46,724 nt of DNA. Source: Synechococcus sp. CS-1331 (GTDB lineage Bacteria > Cyanobacteriota > Cyanobacteriia > PCC-6307 > Cyanobiaceae). Shown here in pieces: positions 17,608 through 25,368 of the stretch. The stretch spans positions 1 to 46,724 of the forward strand of contig JAHLYQ010000009.1 of the NCBI GenBank assembly GCA_025127975.1, in the 5' to 3' direction. The notes beneath the pieces were generated by a model. It did no database searches, was not told the origin of the DNA, and saw only the letters and a program-made list of their open reading frames with translations. Both the position numbers and the translations under genes were made by a program. Position 1 is the stretch's first letter, and every line of letters starts with the position of its first letter.

Positions 17608-18478
17608 CGACCCAAGCCCCGAACAAGCCTGGAGCGACCTGGCCCTCACTGAACTGCGCGAGCGTCGCGAGGCGTTGCTGCAGGAAATCGGCCAGCTGGA
17701 AACCCGCCGCGGCCAGATCCAAAAAGAGATTGAAACCAGCTTTGCCGGCCAGGCCGATGCCATGGCCAGGCGCATCAAGGGCTTCCAGGACTATCTGGTG
17801 GGCGCCCTGCAGGACCTGGCCGTGGCGGCCGAGCAGGTGGAACTGGTGCCCCAGCAGCTGCTGGTGCAGCCTTCCCCCCTCGACCAGCCTGCCCAAACCG
17901 GCACCAGCCCCGAACCAGCCCCCGCCGGGCCGGCAACGGGTTTGTTCAACCAGGATGAAGCCCTGATCCGCGAGCGCCTGGCTGGCTTCGGCGGCCAGCC
18001 CGATTTCTACGCCAATCCCTGGCAGTTGCGCCGCACCCTGGACCCCGGCGGTGCCGCCCTGCTCACAGACTGGTTTCTCAGTCAGGGGGGCAGGGGTGCC
18101 CAGGCCAGCTGCGGCAGCCGCAGCCGCAACGCCCTGGTGGCCGCCGCTGCCATTGCCATCCTGGGCGAGCTCTACGGCGAACGCTTCCAAACCCTGGTGC
18201 TAGCAAGCCAGCCCGAGCGCCTGGGCGAATGGCGGCGCGGTCTGCAGGACTGCCTGGGCCTGGAGCGGGAGGATTTCGGACCCTCCAGCGGCATCGTGCT
18301 GTTCGAGCGGGCCGATGCCCTGGTGGAGCGGGCCGACCGTCTCGAGGAGCGAAACGAGCTGCCCTTCATCGTGATCGATGCCGGCGAACTGACAATTGAG
18401 GTGCCAATCCTGCAGTTCCCCCTTTGGCTCACCTTCGCCGCAGGCCCTGGCGAGATCGCCAGCGACGAATCCTATTGA
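17600..18478 (+). CDS. DUF3086 family protein
   Basis: A soluble cyanobacteria-specific protein of 292 residues. It opens with a coiled coil (LTELRERREALLQEIGQLET, residues about 15-60), has a Pro/Gln/Ala-rich linker near 95-115, and then the conserved domain with FYANPWQLRRTLDPGG and FIVIDAGELTIEVPILQFPLWL. No catalytic motif is apparent. It overlaps DUF3119 and lies 10 bases before plsY, in a grouping I remember as recurrent in cyanobacteria. Confidence 0.85.
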   Translation: MTDDPSPEQAWSDLALTELRERREALLQEIGQLETRRGQIQKEIETSFAGQADAMARRIKGFQDYLVGALQDLAVAAEQVELVPQQLLVQPSPLDQPAQTGTSPEPAPAGPATGLFNQDEALIRERLAGFGGQPDFYANPWQLRRTLDPGGAALLTDWFLSQGGRGAQASCGSRSRNALVAAAAIAILGELYGERFQTLVLASQPERLGEWRRGLQDCLGLEREDFGPSSGIVLFERADALVERADRLEERNELPFIVIDAGELTIEVPILQFPLWLTFAAGPGEIASDESY

Positions 18479-18488
18479 GCGAACCGCC

Positions 18489-19109
18489 ATGACCCTGATC
18501 ACCCTGCCCCTGCTGTTCGCTGGCTACCTGCTCGGCTCCATCCCCAGCGGCTACCTGGCGGGGCGCTGGCTGGCGGGGGTGGATATTCGCCGCGAAGGAT
18601 CGGGATCCACCGGAGCCACCAACGTGCTGCGGGTGGTCGGCAAGGGCCCGGCACTGGCGGTGTTTCTGGTGGACGTGCTCAAGGGCGCGGCTGCCGTGCT
18701 GCTGGCCAAGGCCGTGCTGGATCCCCTGGGTGTGGGGGTGGTGCTGGCCGGTCTGGCGGCCCTGGCAGGCCACATCTGGCCGGTGTGGCTGGGCTGGAAA
18801 GGGGGCAAGGCGGTGGCTACCGGGCTGGGCATGCTGCTGGGCCTCACCTGGCCGGTGGGCCTGGCCTGTTTCGGCATCTTCCTGGCCGTACTCAGCCTGG
18901 GCCGGATCGTGTCCCTAGCCAGCGTTGTGGCAGCCCTGGCCCTGCCGCTGCTGATGCTGGGCTGGTTTGCAGACCAAAATCTGGCGCCACGCTGGCCCTA
19001 TCTCTCCCTGGCCCTGCTCACCACCGTGCTGGTGGTGTGGCGCCACCGCAGCAACATCGAGCGACTGCTGGCCGGCACCGAACCCAAACTGGGCGCCCCA
19101 AAACCCTGA
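18489..19109 (+). CDS. plsY: Glycerol-3-phosphate acyltransferase PlsY
   Basis: An integral membrane enzyme that transfers an acyl group from acyl-phosphate to glycerol-3-phosphate, the first step of phospholipid and glycolipid synthesis. The 206 residues contain the conserved GSIPSGYLAGR, the active-site SGSTGATNVLR and GWKGGKAVATG loops, and several transmembrane helices, at normal length. It is the last gene of the overlapped operon beginning with the GPH transporter and converges on proC, 16 bases away. Confidence 0.95.
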   Translation: MTLITLPLLFAGYLLGSIPSGYLAGRWLAGVDIRREGSGSTGATNVLRVVGKGPALAVFLVDVLKGAAAVLLAKAVLDPLGVGVVLAGLAALAGHIWPVWLGWKGGKAVATGLGMLLGLTWPVGLACFGIFLAVLSLGRIVSLASVVAALALPLLMLGWFADQNLAPRWPYLSLALLTTVLVVWRHRSNIERLLAGTEPKLGAPKP

Positions 19110-19125
19110 GGCAGAAGCTGGGGGG

Positions 19126-19917
19126 TCAGCCCAGCTCGCGACTGCGCTGGGCTGCGGCCAGCACCGCCTCAATCAGGGCCGAGCGCAGGCCGGCCTGCTC
19201 CAATTGGCGCAGGCCGGCGATCGTGGTGCCACCCGGAGAGCTCACCATGTCCTTGAGCTCTCCTGGATGGAGGTTGCGCTCCAACATCAACTTCGCACTG
19301 CCCGCGAGGGTCCTCGAGGCCAACTGCTGGGCCAGGAGCCGCGGCAATCCCGCTGCTACGGCGCCATCGGCCAAGGCCTCGGCCACCACCGCCACAAAGG
19401 CCGGACCCGAGGAGGTGAGCGCCAGAAAGGCATCCAGCTGAATTTCGGGCAGCTCATACACCTCACCCACCTGGGCAAACAGCTGCTCCACCCAGCGACG
19501 TTGGCCAGCGGGCACGGCCTGGGCAAAGGCCAGGCCCGTGAGCCCGGCTCGCACCAGCGCCGGGGTATTGGGCACGGCCCGCACGCACTGCCATCCGGGG
19601 AAAAGGCGCTGCAGGCGCTCCAGGGACACCCCGGCCAACACCGAGATCAGCAGCCCGCCGGAGCCAGCCGCAGCAGCTTGGGCAGCCCCCTCGAGCTGCT
19701 GGGGCTTTACCGCGAGCAGCACCACCGGCGCTGACCAGGCAGCCTGGGGGTCGGTGGCCACGTTGAGACCATGGGCCTGACGCAACATTTCAGCCGAGGC
19801 CTCACTGGCCACCGCAGCTCGCACGTCCCCGGGCTGAACCAGCCCGGCCTCCAGCAGGGGAAACAACAGGGCCTGGGCCATGCGGCCCAGGCCCACCACG
19901 CCAAAGCTGGACGCCAT
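19126..19917 (-). CDS. proC: Pyrroline-5-carboxylate reductase
   Basis: Last step of proline synthesis: NAD(P)H-dependent reduction of pyrroline-5-carboxylate. The 263 residues have an N-terminal Rossmann motif (FGVVGLGRMAQAL), VLLAVKPQQL, the RAVPNTPALV segment, and the C-terminal ALTSSGPAFV and LKDMVSSPGGTTIAGL signatures. The ATG at 19917 is 8 bases after sepF, and the conserved Rossmann start supports it over an in-frame upstream codon. Confidence 0.96.
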   Translation of the reverse strand: MASSFGVVGLGRMAQALLFPLLEAGLVQPGDVRAAVASEASAEMLRQAHGLNVATDPQAAWSAPVVLLAVKPQQLEGAAQAAAAGSGGLLISVLAGVSLERLQRLFPGWQCVRAVPNTPALVRAGLTGLAFAQAVPAGQRRWVEQLFAQVGEVYELPEIQLDAFLALTSSGPAFVAVVAEALADGAVAAGLPRLLAQQLASRTLAGSAKLMLERNLHPGELKDMVSSPGGTTIAGLRQLEQAGLRSALIEAVLAAAQRSRELG

Positions 19918-19925
19918 CGGGTGGC

Positions 19926-20477
19926 CTAGAAGGCGCTTGCCTGGCGACCCCAAGCCGGGCTGGGTGCGGCCACCGGCTCGGGACTATCCACGCCGCGGCT
20001 CAAGGTGGTGGGGGAGGAGGCCTCCTCGCTGGAGGCGGTGGTGACCGTTACGCAGCTCGGCGCAAACAGGAAAATGCTTTCGCCCACCCGCTCTTGCTGG
20101 CCATCGATGGCGAAGGTGCCGCCAGCGACGAAGTCCACCGAGCGCTGGGCCTGGTCAGGCTCCATCATCGTGAGATTGAGAATCACGGTCTTGCGTTCCC
20201 GCAGGGCCTCGATTGCCCGGGGCATCTCATCAAAACTGCGCGGCTCCATCAACATCAGCTCTCCACCGGCCGTCGACAGGCCCGGCATGCCGATCACATT
20301 GGTGCCCGCGAAGGGATCGTCTGCGGTGAAATCGGAGCTCAAAACCAGGGGACTTGAGCGGATGGGCGGGGTGGGCTCGGGCAGCTCTCCACCGTCATAG
20401 TCGAGCTCATCGTCGTAGTCGCCATCGAGATAGTCGTCTCCTGAGACAACGGCACGCAGGCGGGAAAACAACGACAC
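19926..20477 (-). CDS. sepF: Cell division protein SepF
   Basis: FtsZ-binding division protein of 183 residues that anchors and organises the Z ring. It opens with the amphipathic membrane-binding [12 protein letters not shown], followed by a strongly acidic linker ([17 protein letters not shown]), and the SepF core with [20 protein letters not shown] and [13 protein letters not shown]. The GTG start at 20477 is chosen because the membrane helix begins there in the family and GAGG lies about 9 bases upstream. It sits between pipY and proC. Confidence 0.93.
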   Translation of the reverse strand: MSLFSRLRAVVSGDDYLDGDYDDELDYDGGELPEPTPPIRSSPLVLSSDFTADDPFAGTNVIGMPGLSTAGGELMLMEPRSFDEMPRAIEALRERKTVILNLTMMEPDQAQRSVDFVAGGTFAIDGQQERVGESIFLFAPSCVTVTTASSEEASSPTTLSRGVDSPEPVAAPSPAWGRQASAF

Positions 20478-20561
20478 AGAGCGAACCTCGCAGGATGCTT
20501 CCACATAAATAGCGTCCCACACCAATGGCGGCAAGGCTTTCCGCTGCAATTGGCCGCCAGG

Positions 20562-21218
20562 TCAGCTAGCCAGAACCGGCCGCTCCCCAAACAGAAGGCT
20601 GCCGATCCGCACCCAGGTGCTGCCCGCCGCGGCCGCCTCTTGCCAGTCGCCACTCATCCCCATCGAACATTCCGGCAGCCCCAGGGACCCGGCCAGGGCG
20701 GCACACTCGCGATACAGGCTGCCGCGCTCAACAGGGCTGAGTCCCAGCGGGGCAATGGTCATCAGGCCCACGGACCGCAACGGCGCCAGGCAACTGAACT
20801 CGGGCCAGTGCTGCTGGAGCTCAGCTGGTTCAAAGCCAGTCTTGCCGGGATCGGGACGGAACTTCACCTGAAACAGCACCGCCGGAGCGCGATGCTCCTC
20901 GGCCGCGATGCGGGCCAGGCGACGGGCCAGGGCCAGGGAATCGAGGGAGTGGATCGTGCCGAACTGGCGCACCACCGCGCGGGCCTTGTTGGCCTGAAGG
21001 CGGCCGATGAAATGCCAGTCGAGGGGTTCAAGATCGGCAAGCTCCGCCTGCTTGGCCGCTGCCTCCTGGAGCCTGCTCTCGCCGAAACTGCGCTGGCCCG
21101 CAGCCACCGCCTCCCGGATCCGGGCGACCGGCTGGCCCTTGCTCACCGCCAACAGCCTGCACCCGGGGGGCAGGCTGGCGCGCACCAAGGCGAGTTGCTC
21201 AGATAAAGGTTTGGTCAA
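20562..21218 (-). CDS. pipY: PLP-binding protein PipY (YggS family)
   Basis: A pyridoxal-phosphate homeostasis protein with a single alanine-racemase-like barrel and no known catalysis. Conserved segments are LLAVSKGQPV (lysine that holds PLP), RSFGESRLQEAA, DWHFIGRLQANKAR, GLMTIAPLG, CSMGMSGDWQ and WVRIGSLLFG. The proposed TTG start at 21218 overlaps the end of pipX, giving 218 residues; no ATG or GTG fits better. In cyanobacteria pipX and pipY are known to form an operon and to interact functionally with nitrogen control. Confidence 0.9.
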   Translation of the reverse strand: MTKPLSEQLALVRASLPPGCRLLAVSKGQPVARIREAVAAGQRSFGESRLQEAAAKQAELADLEPLDWHFIGRLQANKARAVVRQFGTIHSLDSLALARRLARIAAEEHRAPAVLFQVKFRPDPGKTGFEPAELQQHWPEFSCLAPLRSVGLMTIAPLGLSPVERGSLYRECAALAGSLGLPECSMGMSGDWQEAAAAGSTWVRIGSLLFGERPVLAS

Positions 21219-21480
21219 ACAACTGGCGCCAATGGGCTTGGGCCTCAGGGCAATCGCGACGGGCCCGGGCCAGATTCTGCTCGGCGTAGTGGCGGGCATC
21301 CATCAGGGGCACCACCTCAAAACTGGCTCCCCTGGACTGCAAAGTCACCACAAAGAAAATGCGCTGGGCATAGAGGGTGGCGTAGAGGTCCTTGCCCTCG
21401 GCCACCGCAGCCACCCGGTAAAGCATCCCGAAGGTGGGATGGTTGAGATAGCGCTCGGGAATCGCAAATGCGCTGCTCAC
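21199..21480 (-). CDS. pipX: PII- and NtcA-binding regulator PipX
   Basis: A small cyanobacterial regulator that co-activates NtcA when 2-oxoglutarate is high and is sequestered by PII when nitrogen is plentiful. The Tudor-like domain is clear: ERYLNHPTFGMLYRV, DLYATLYAQRIFFVVT, then the C-terminal helices with DARHYAEQNLARARRD and the terminal LFDQTFI found in PipX. The start is one of two GTG codons, 21480 or 21495, which lie in a 15-base tandem duplication; 21480 gives 93 residues, nearest the family's about 90. Confidence 0.92.
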   Translation of the reverse strand: MSSAFAIPERYLNHPTFGMLYRVAAVAEGKDLYATLYAQRIFFVVTLQSRGASFEVVPLMDARHYAEQNLARARRDCPEAQAHWRQLFDQTFI

Positions 21481-21505
21481 CAATACGCTGCTCACCAATG
21501 CGGTT
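21475..21505 (-). repeat. 15-base tandem duplication at pipX start
   Basis: On the minus strand GGTGAGCAGCGTATT is followed at once by GGTGAGCAGCGCATT. Each copy contains a candidate GTG start codon for pipX, and the upstream copy puts a GGTGAG in front of the second GTG where a ribosome-binding site could act. One base differs, so the event is not brand new. Confidence 0.7.
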
Positions 21506-21517
21506 GTTTGGGGGCCA

Positions 21518-22450
21518 TTAAAGGTCACCGACTTTCCAGCGCAGTCCCAGCAGCACCAGCAGCCACGCCGCCGCCGAGACATTGAGCAGCTTCTGCACCA
21601 CTCCACCGCCCTGGGGCCTGGGCAGCTGATCGGGCGGCAACCAGCAACCCCCGCGGGCCAGCAGGGCTTCAGCCCCCTGCTCGGCGCGCAGCAGCACGTT
21701 GGCCAGCAGCCGCTCGCCGAGGGCGAGCACCAGGCCCAGGCCGGCCTTCCAGCCCAGGCGCTTGAAATTCACTGCCCTGGTCGCAACAGATCGCAATAGG
21801 TTTTGCAGTTCCTCCTGCACCAGGGGCAGAAAACGCAGCGCCAGCAACAGGGTGAAACCGAGCCGCTCCACCGGCCAGCCCAGCCGGCCCAGGGGTGCCA
21901 GTACCCAGCCAATCGCCCACACCAGCTGCTCCGGGGAGGTGCTCAGCAGCAACAGGTTGGCGCTGTGAATCAGGGTGAACAACAAGGTGGCTCCGTTGAG
22001 GCCGAGCTCGGCTGAGCGCCGGGTCACCACCAGGGGACCCTGGCGGAAAAGCACCCAGGCGGCACCGGAACGCTCCGGCGGCTGGCTGCCGGGGGGGCCG
22101 GGCTCCAGGCGCAGCTCCGCCGGTGGGCGCTGCAGCTGCCCCGGCGGCAGGGCACCGGCCGGCAGGAAAGCCGCCAGGCCACCCACCAGCAGGGCCAGGG
22201 CCAGCAGCAGCGGCACGCTGCGGCGCCAGAGCCGCCAGCTCAGGCCGCTGAGGGCGGTGATCAACAGCAGCAGGCCCACCAGGGCCAGGCGCCAGATCGG
22301 CCCGGCCAGAATCGGGGTCACCAGAAAGGCCAGGGTCCAGGCCAGCTTCAGGCGGGGATCCAGCCGCCGCAGCCAGCTGCCGCCCCCGACCTGCTCCTCC
22401 AGCTCCGGAGCTGCAAACTGGCCGATCGGGATCTGGCGCAGGAAGTCCAC
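21518..22450 (-). CDS. CbiQ/EcfT-type transporter transmembrane protein
   Basis: Transmembrane coupling subunit of an energy-coupling-factor transporter, the class that imports vitamins or cobalt/nickel. The 310 residues begin LRQIPIGQF and hold several hydrophobic helices, the family's WLRRLDPRLKLAWTLAF segment, and the coupling helix motifs in LLLALRFLPLVQEELQNL and LLANVLLRAEQGAEALLARG. No ECF ATPase or S component is adjacent, as in other picocyanobacteria, so the substrate is unknown. The start is GTG at 22450, 28 bases after der. Confidence 0.88.
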   Translation of the reverse strand: MDFLRQIPIGQFAAPELEEQVGGGSWLRRLDPRLKLAWTLAFLVTPILAGPIWRLALVGLLLLITALSGLSWRLWRRSVPLLLALALLVGGLAAFLPAGALPPGQLQRPPAELRLEPGPPGSQPPERSGAAWVLFRQGPLVVTRRSAELGLNGATLLFTLIHSANLLLLSTSPEQLVWAIGWVLAPLGRLGWPVERLGFTLLLALRFLPLVQEELQNLLRSVATRAVNFKRLGWKAGLGLVLALGERLLANVLLRAEQGAEALLARGGCWLPPDQLPRPQGGGVVQKLLNVSAAAWLLVLLGLRWKVGDL

Positions 22451-22478
22451 TCAGCCGCCCCCCCCCAACAGCCAGGCT

Positions 22479-23855
22479 TCAGCGACCACGACTCTGGCTG
22501 CGGGCCAGTTCCTTCTCGGCATCGCGCTGCTGCTTGCCGCGCCAGAACAGCTTGATCGGTGTGCCCTCAAAGCCCAGGCCCTCGCGGATCTGGCGCTCCA
22601 CATAGCGGCGATAGGTTTCACCGAACAGCCTCGGCTCATTGACAAACAACGTGAAGCTGGGGGGCCGCACCGCCACTTGGGTGCCGTAATAGAGGCGCCC
22701 CTGGCGCCCTCCGCGGCTGGTGGGCGGCGAGCGCCAGCTGAGCGCCTCGGTGAGCACCTCGTTCACCACCGAGGTGGTGACGCGGCGGCGGTGCTGCTCC
22801 ACCGCCAGCAGGGCCAGGGGGAAGACCGCCTGCACCCGCTGGCCGCTGAGGGCCGAGGTGAACAGCATTGGCGCCCAGTCGAGGAAATAGAGCTTGGCGC
22901 GGAGTTCCTTCTCCATCGCCGGCATGGTGTGGCTGTCCTTCTCGATGGCGTCCCACTTGTTGACCACCACCACGCAGGCGCGGCCATCTTCTTCAATGCG
23001 GCCGGCCAGGCGCTGATCCTGCTCGGTGACGCCGTCGAGGGCATCGATCACCAGCACGCACACATCGGAACGCTCGATCGCCTTGAAGCTGCGGTTGATG
23101 CCGAAATATTCCGGCCCATAGCTCACCGAGCGGCGGCGGCGGATGCCCGCCGTATCGAGCAGTTTCCAGGTTTTGCCCTCCCGCTCGATCGTCGTGTCGA
23201 TCGTGTCGCGGGTGGTGCCACGAATCGGGCTGACGATCGCCCGGTTCTCGCCGCAGACGGCGTTGAGCAGGCTGGATTTACCCACGTTGGGGCGGCCGAT
23301 GATCGCCAGCTGGATCGGCTCCTCCGTCTCCTGTTCCTCGCTGGCGGGCAGGAAGCTGAGCACCTGGTCAAGCAGGTCGCCGGTGCCGGCGCCATGGATG
23401 GCCGAGATCGGGTAGGGCTCGCCCAGGCCCAGGCCCCAGAACTCCGCCGCCATGGCCAGACCCGCATCGGGCGACTCGCACTTGTTCACCGCCAGCAGGG
23501 TGGGCACCCCCTGGCCCCGCAGCCATTCGGCGATCGACTGATCGGCAGCCGTGCAGCCCTGCTGGCCGTCGACGATCACCAGGGCCACGGCCGCTTCGGC
23601 CAGGGCCAGGCCCACCTGCTCGCGAATTTCGGGCAGAAATTCGCTGTCGTCGTCGAACACCAGGCCACCGGTGTCAACCACCCGGAAACTGCGATCACCC
23701 CAGAAGCCCTCCTGGTAGGTGCGATCGCGGGTCACTCCGGGCTGGTCGTGCACGATCGCTTCGCGGCTGCGGCAGAGCCGGTTCACCAGGGTGGATTTGC
23801 CCACGTTGGGGCGGCCAATAATGGCAACGACCGGCAAGGCCAAAGCAGGTATCAC
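22479..23855 (-). CDS. der: Ribosome-assembly GTPase Der (EngA)
   Basis: A double-domain GTPase needed for 50S ribosome assembly. Domain 1 has [13 protein letters not shown] and NKCE; domain 2 has [20 protein letters not shown] and NKWD, followed by the C-terminal KH-like domain ending [14 protein letters not shown]. At 458 residues it is of normal length. The start is read as GTG at 23855, with the first G1 motif near residue 14; nearby TTG codons are possible alternatives. Confidence 0.95.
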   Translation of the reverse strand: MIPALALPVVAIIGRPNVGKSTLVNRLCRSREAIVHDQPGVTRDRTYQEGFWGDRSFRVVDTGGLVFDDDSEFLPEIREQVGLALAEAAVALVIVDGQQGCTAADQSIAEWLRGQGVPTLLAVNKCESPDAGLAMAAEFWGLGLGEPYPISAIHGAGTGDLLDQVLSFLPASEEQETEEPIQLAIIGRPNVGKSSLLNAVCGENRAIVSPIRGTTRDTIDTTIEREGKTWKLLDTAGIRRRRSVSYGPEYFGINRSFKAIERSDVCVLVIDALDGVTEQDQRLAGRIEEDGRACVVVVNKWDAIEKDSHTMPAMEKELRAKLYFLDWAPMLFTSALSGQRVQAVFPLALLAVEQHRRRVTTSVVNEVLTEALSWRSPPTSRGGRQGRLYYGTQVAVRPPSFTLFVNEPRLFGETYRRYVERQIREGLGFEGTPIKLFWRGKQQRDAEKELARSQSRGR

Positions 23856-23876
23856 AACAACTGTCGTGCCTTGACC

Positions 23877-24347
23877 CTACAGATCACCCGGATGGCCCGC
23901 CACCGGATCGGCCGGCTGGTCCAACAGTTGCGGCAGCGGCCCCAGATCCGGCAGCGGCTCGCCCCGCTCGGCCAAATGGGCCAACAGCCAGTTCACGGCG
24001 GTGGCCCGGCGGGTGCGGCGCGGGTAGAGCTCGCCGATCCTGTAGCCCGCAAAACCCAGCTGCTGCTTCAGCAATTGCTTGTGCGCCTTGGCGATCGAGC
24101 GGGTGAGGGCCACCGCCGGGGGGCGCTCGGCGATGAACTGGGGTTCGATCGGGAACTGCTCCCGCCAGGCAGCGCCAGTAGCCGGGCCCGCGCTCCAGGA
24201 GCCGGAGCCGTTCTGCTCGTATCCCAGGCGCGGCCAGATCAGCTCACACACGAAGCGATCGCTGGTGCGGTCGGCCAATACCGCTTCCAGCAGCGCGCGG
24301 CTCAGGGGGTAGGGCACGGCAGCGGGGGCGGCCTGAGCGGAAGCCAT
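23877..24347 (-). CDS. DUF1823 family protein
   Basis: A 156-residue soluble protein of a family seen in cyanobacteria and plastids, function unknown. Conserved segments are FVCELIWPRLGYE, WREQFPIEPQFIAERPPAVALTRSI, KQLLKQQLGF and ELYPRRTRRATAVNWLLAHL. It starts only 28 bases from the divergent dusB ATG and lies 21 bases upstream of der in the same direction. Confidence 0.85.
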   Translation of the reverse strand: MASAQAAPAAVPYPLSRALLEAVLADRTSDRFVCELIWPRLGYEQNGSGSWSAGPATGAAWREQFPIEPQFIAERPPAVALTRSIAKAHKQLLKQQLGFAGYRIGELYPRRTRRATAVNWLLAHLAERGEPLPDLGPLPQLLDQPADPVAGHPGDL

Positions 24348-24375
24348 CGGCCTGGAGCATCACAATCGGAACACC

Positions 24376-25368
24376 ATGATTAACGCTTCTGCCCCGCAGG
24401 TCCCCCTGCAACTCTCTGGCAACGGCACTCCCCGTGCCCTGCGCTGCCGGGTGCTGCAGTCGCCGCTGGCGGGGGTGAGCGATCGCATCTTCCGCGCTCT
24501 GGTGCGGCGCTGGGCCCCCGACGCCCTGCTGTTCACCGAGATGGTGAACGCCACCAGCCTGGAGCTGGGCTTCGGCCTGCAGAAGGTGGAGGAGCTGGCG
24601 GAGGAAAGCGGCCCAATCGGCGTGCAGCTGTTTGATTACCGGCCCGCCGCGATGGCCGAGGCGGCCAAGCGGGCCGAGGCCGCCGGCGCCTTTCTGATCG
24701 ACATCAACATGGGTTGCCCGGTAAAGAAGATCGCCAAAAAGGGCGGCGGCAGCGGCCTGATCCGCGATCCCGAGCTGGCCGCCCGGATCGTCGACACCGT
24801 GGCGGCGGCCGTGGCGATTCCGGTGACGGTGAAAACCCGGCTGGGCTGGTGCGGCAGCGACGCCGATCCGGTGAGCTGGTGCCGCCAGCTGGAGAGCGCC
24901 GGCGCCCAGCTGCTCACCCTGCACGGCCGCAGCCGCGAGCAGGGCTTCAAGGGCAGGGCCGACTGGGGCGCCATCGCCGCCGTGAAGCGGGCGCTCACGA
25001 TTCCGCTGATCGCCAACGGCGACATCAATACGCCGGAGGATGCCTTGCGCTGCCTGGCCCAGACAGGCGCCGACGGGGTGATGGTGGGCCGGGGCACCAT
25101 GGGCGCCCCCTGGCTGGTGGGTCAACTCGATGCGGCCCTGGGCGGCCGGCCGATCCCGCCCACCCCCGGCCCCGCCGCGAAGCTGGCCCTGGCGGCCGAG
25201 CAGCTGCAGGCCCTGGTGGCGGCCAAGGGCGACCACGGACTATTGATTGCCCGCAAGCACCTCAGCTGGACCTGCACCGGCTTCCCCGGCGCCCCCCAGC
25301 TGCGCCACGCCCTGATGCGGGCCCCCACCCCGGCCGAAGCCCTGGCGCTGCTGCAGCGGCAGCTGTGA
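24376..25368 (+). CDS. dusB: tRNA-dihydrouridine synthase (DusB type)
   Basis: FMN-dependent reductase that converts uridines in the tRNA D-loop to dihydrouridine. The 330-residue protein has the barrel start LQSPLAGVSDRIFR, the catalytic-cysteine motif DINMGCPVKKIAKKGGGS, VKTRLGW, LTLHGRSREQGFKG, IANGDINTPEDA and VMVGRGTMGAPWL. It begins with a normal ATG. Its stop overlaps the GTG start of the glycosyltransferase gene downstream (GTGA). Confidence 0.94.
   Translation: MINASAPQVPLQLSGNGTPRALRCRVLQSPLAGVSDRIFRALVRRWAPDALLFTEMVNATSLELGFGLQKVEELAEESGPIGVQLFDYRPAAMAEAAKRAEAAGAFLIDINMGCPVKKIAKKGGGSGLIRDPELAARIVDTVAAAVAIPVTVKTRLGWCGSDADPVSWCRQLESAGAQLLTLHGRSREQGFKGRADWGAIAAVKRALTIPLIANGDINTPEDALRCLAQTGADGVMVGRGTMGAPWLVGQLDAALGGRPIPPTPGPAAKLALAAEQLQALVAAKGDHGLLIARKHLSWTCTGFPGAPQLRHALMRAPTPAEALALLQRQL

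Noticed and set aside
21975..24383. 802-codon plus-strand open frame opposite cbiQ, der and DUF1823
   Set aside because: Antisense artefact of high GC; it crosses three well-identified minus-strand genes and has no recognisable domain.
24714..25364. N-terminal extension of the glycosyltransferase frame into dusB
   Set aside because: The extension is Arg/Gly/Pro-rich shadow sequence; membrane-helix and GT2 homology begin at the GTG overlapping the dusB stop.
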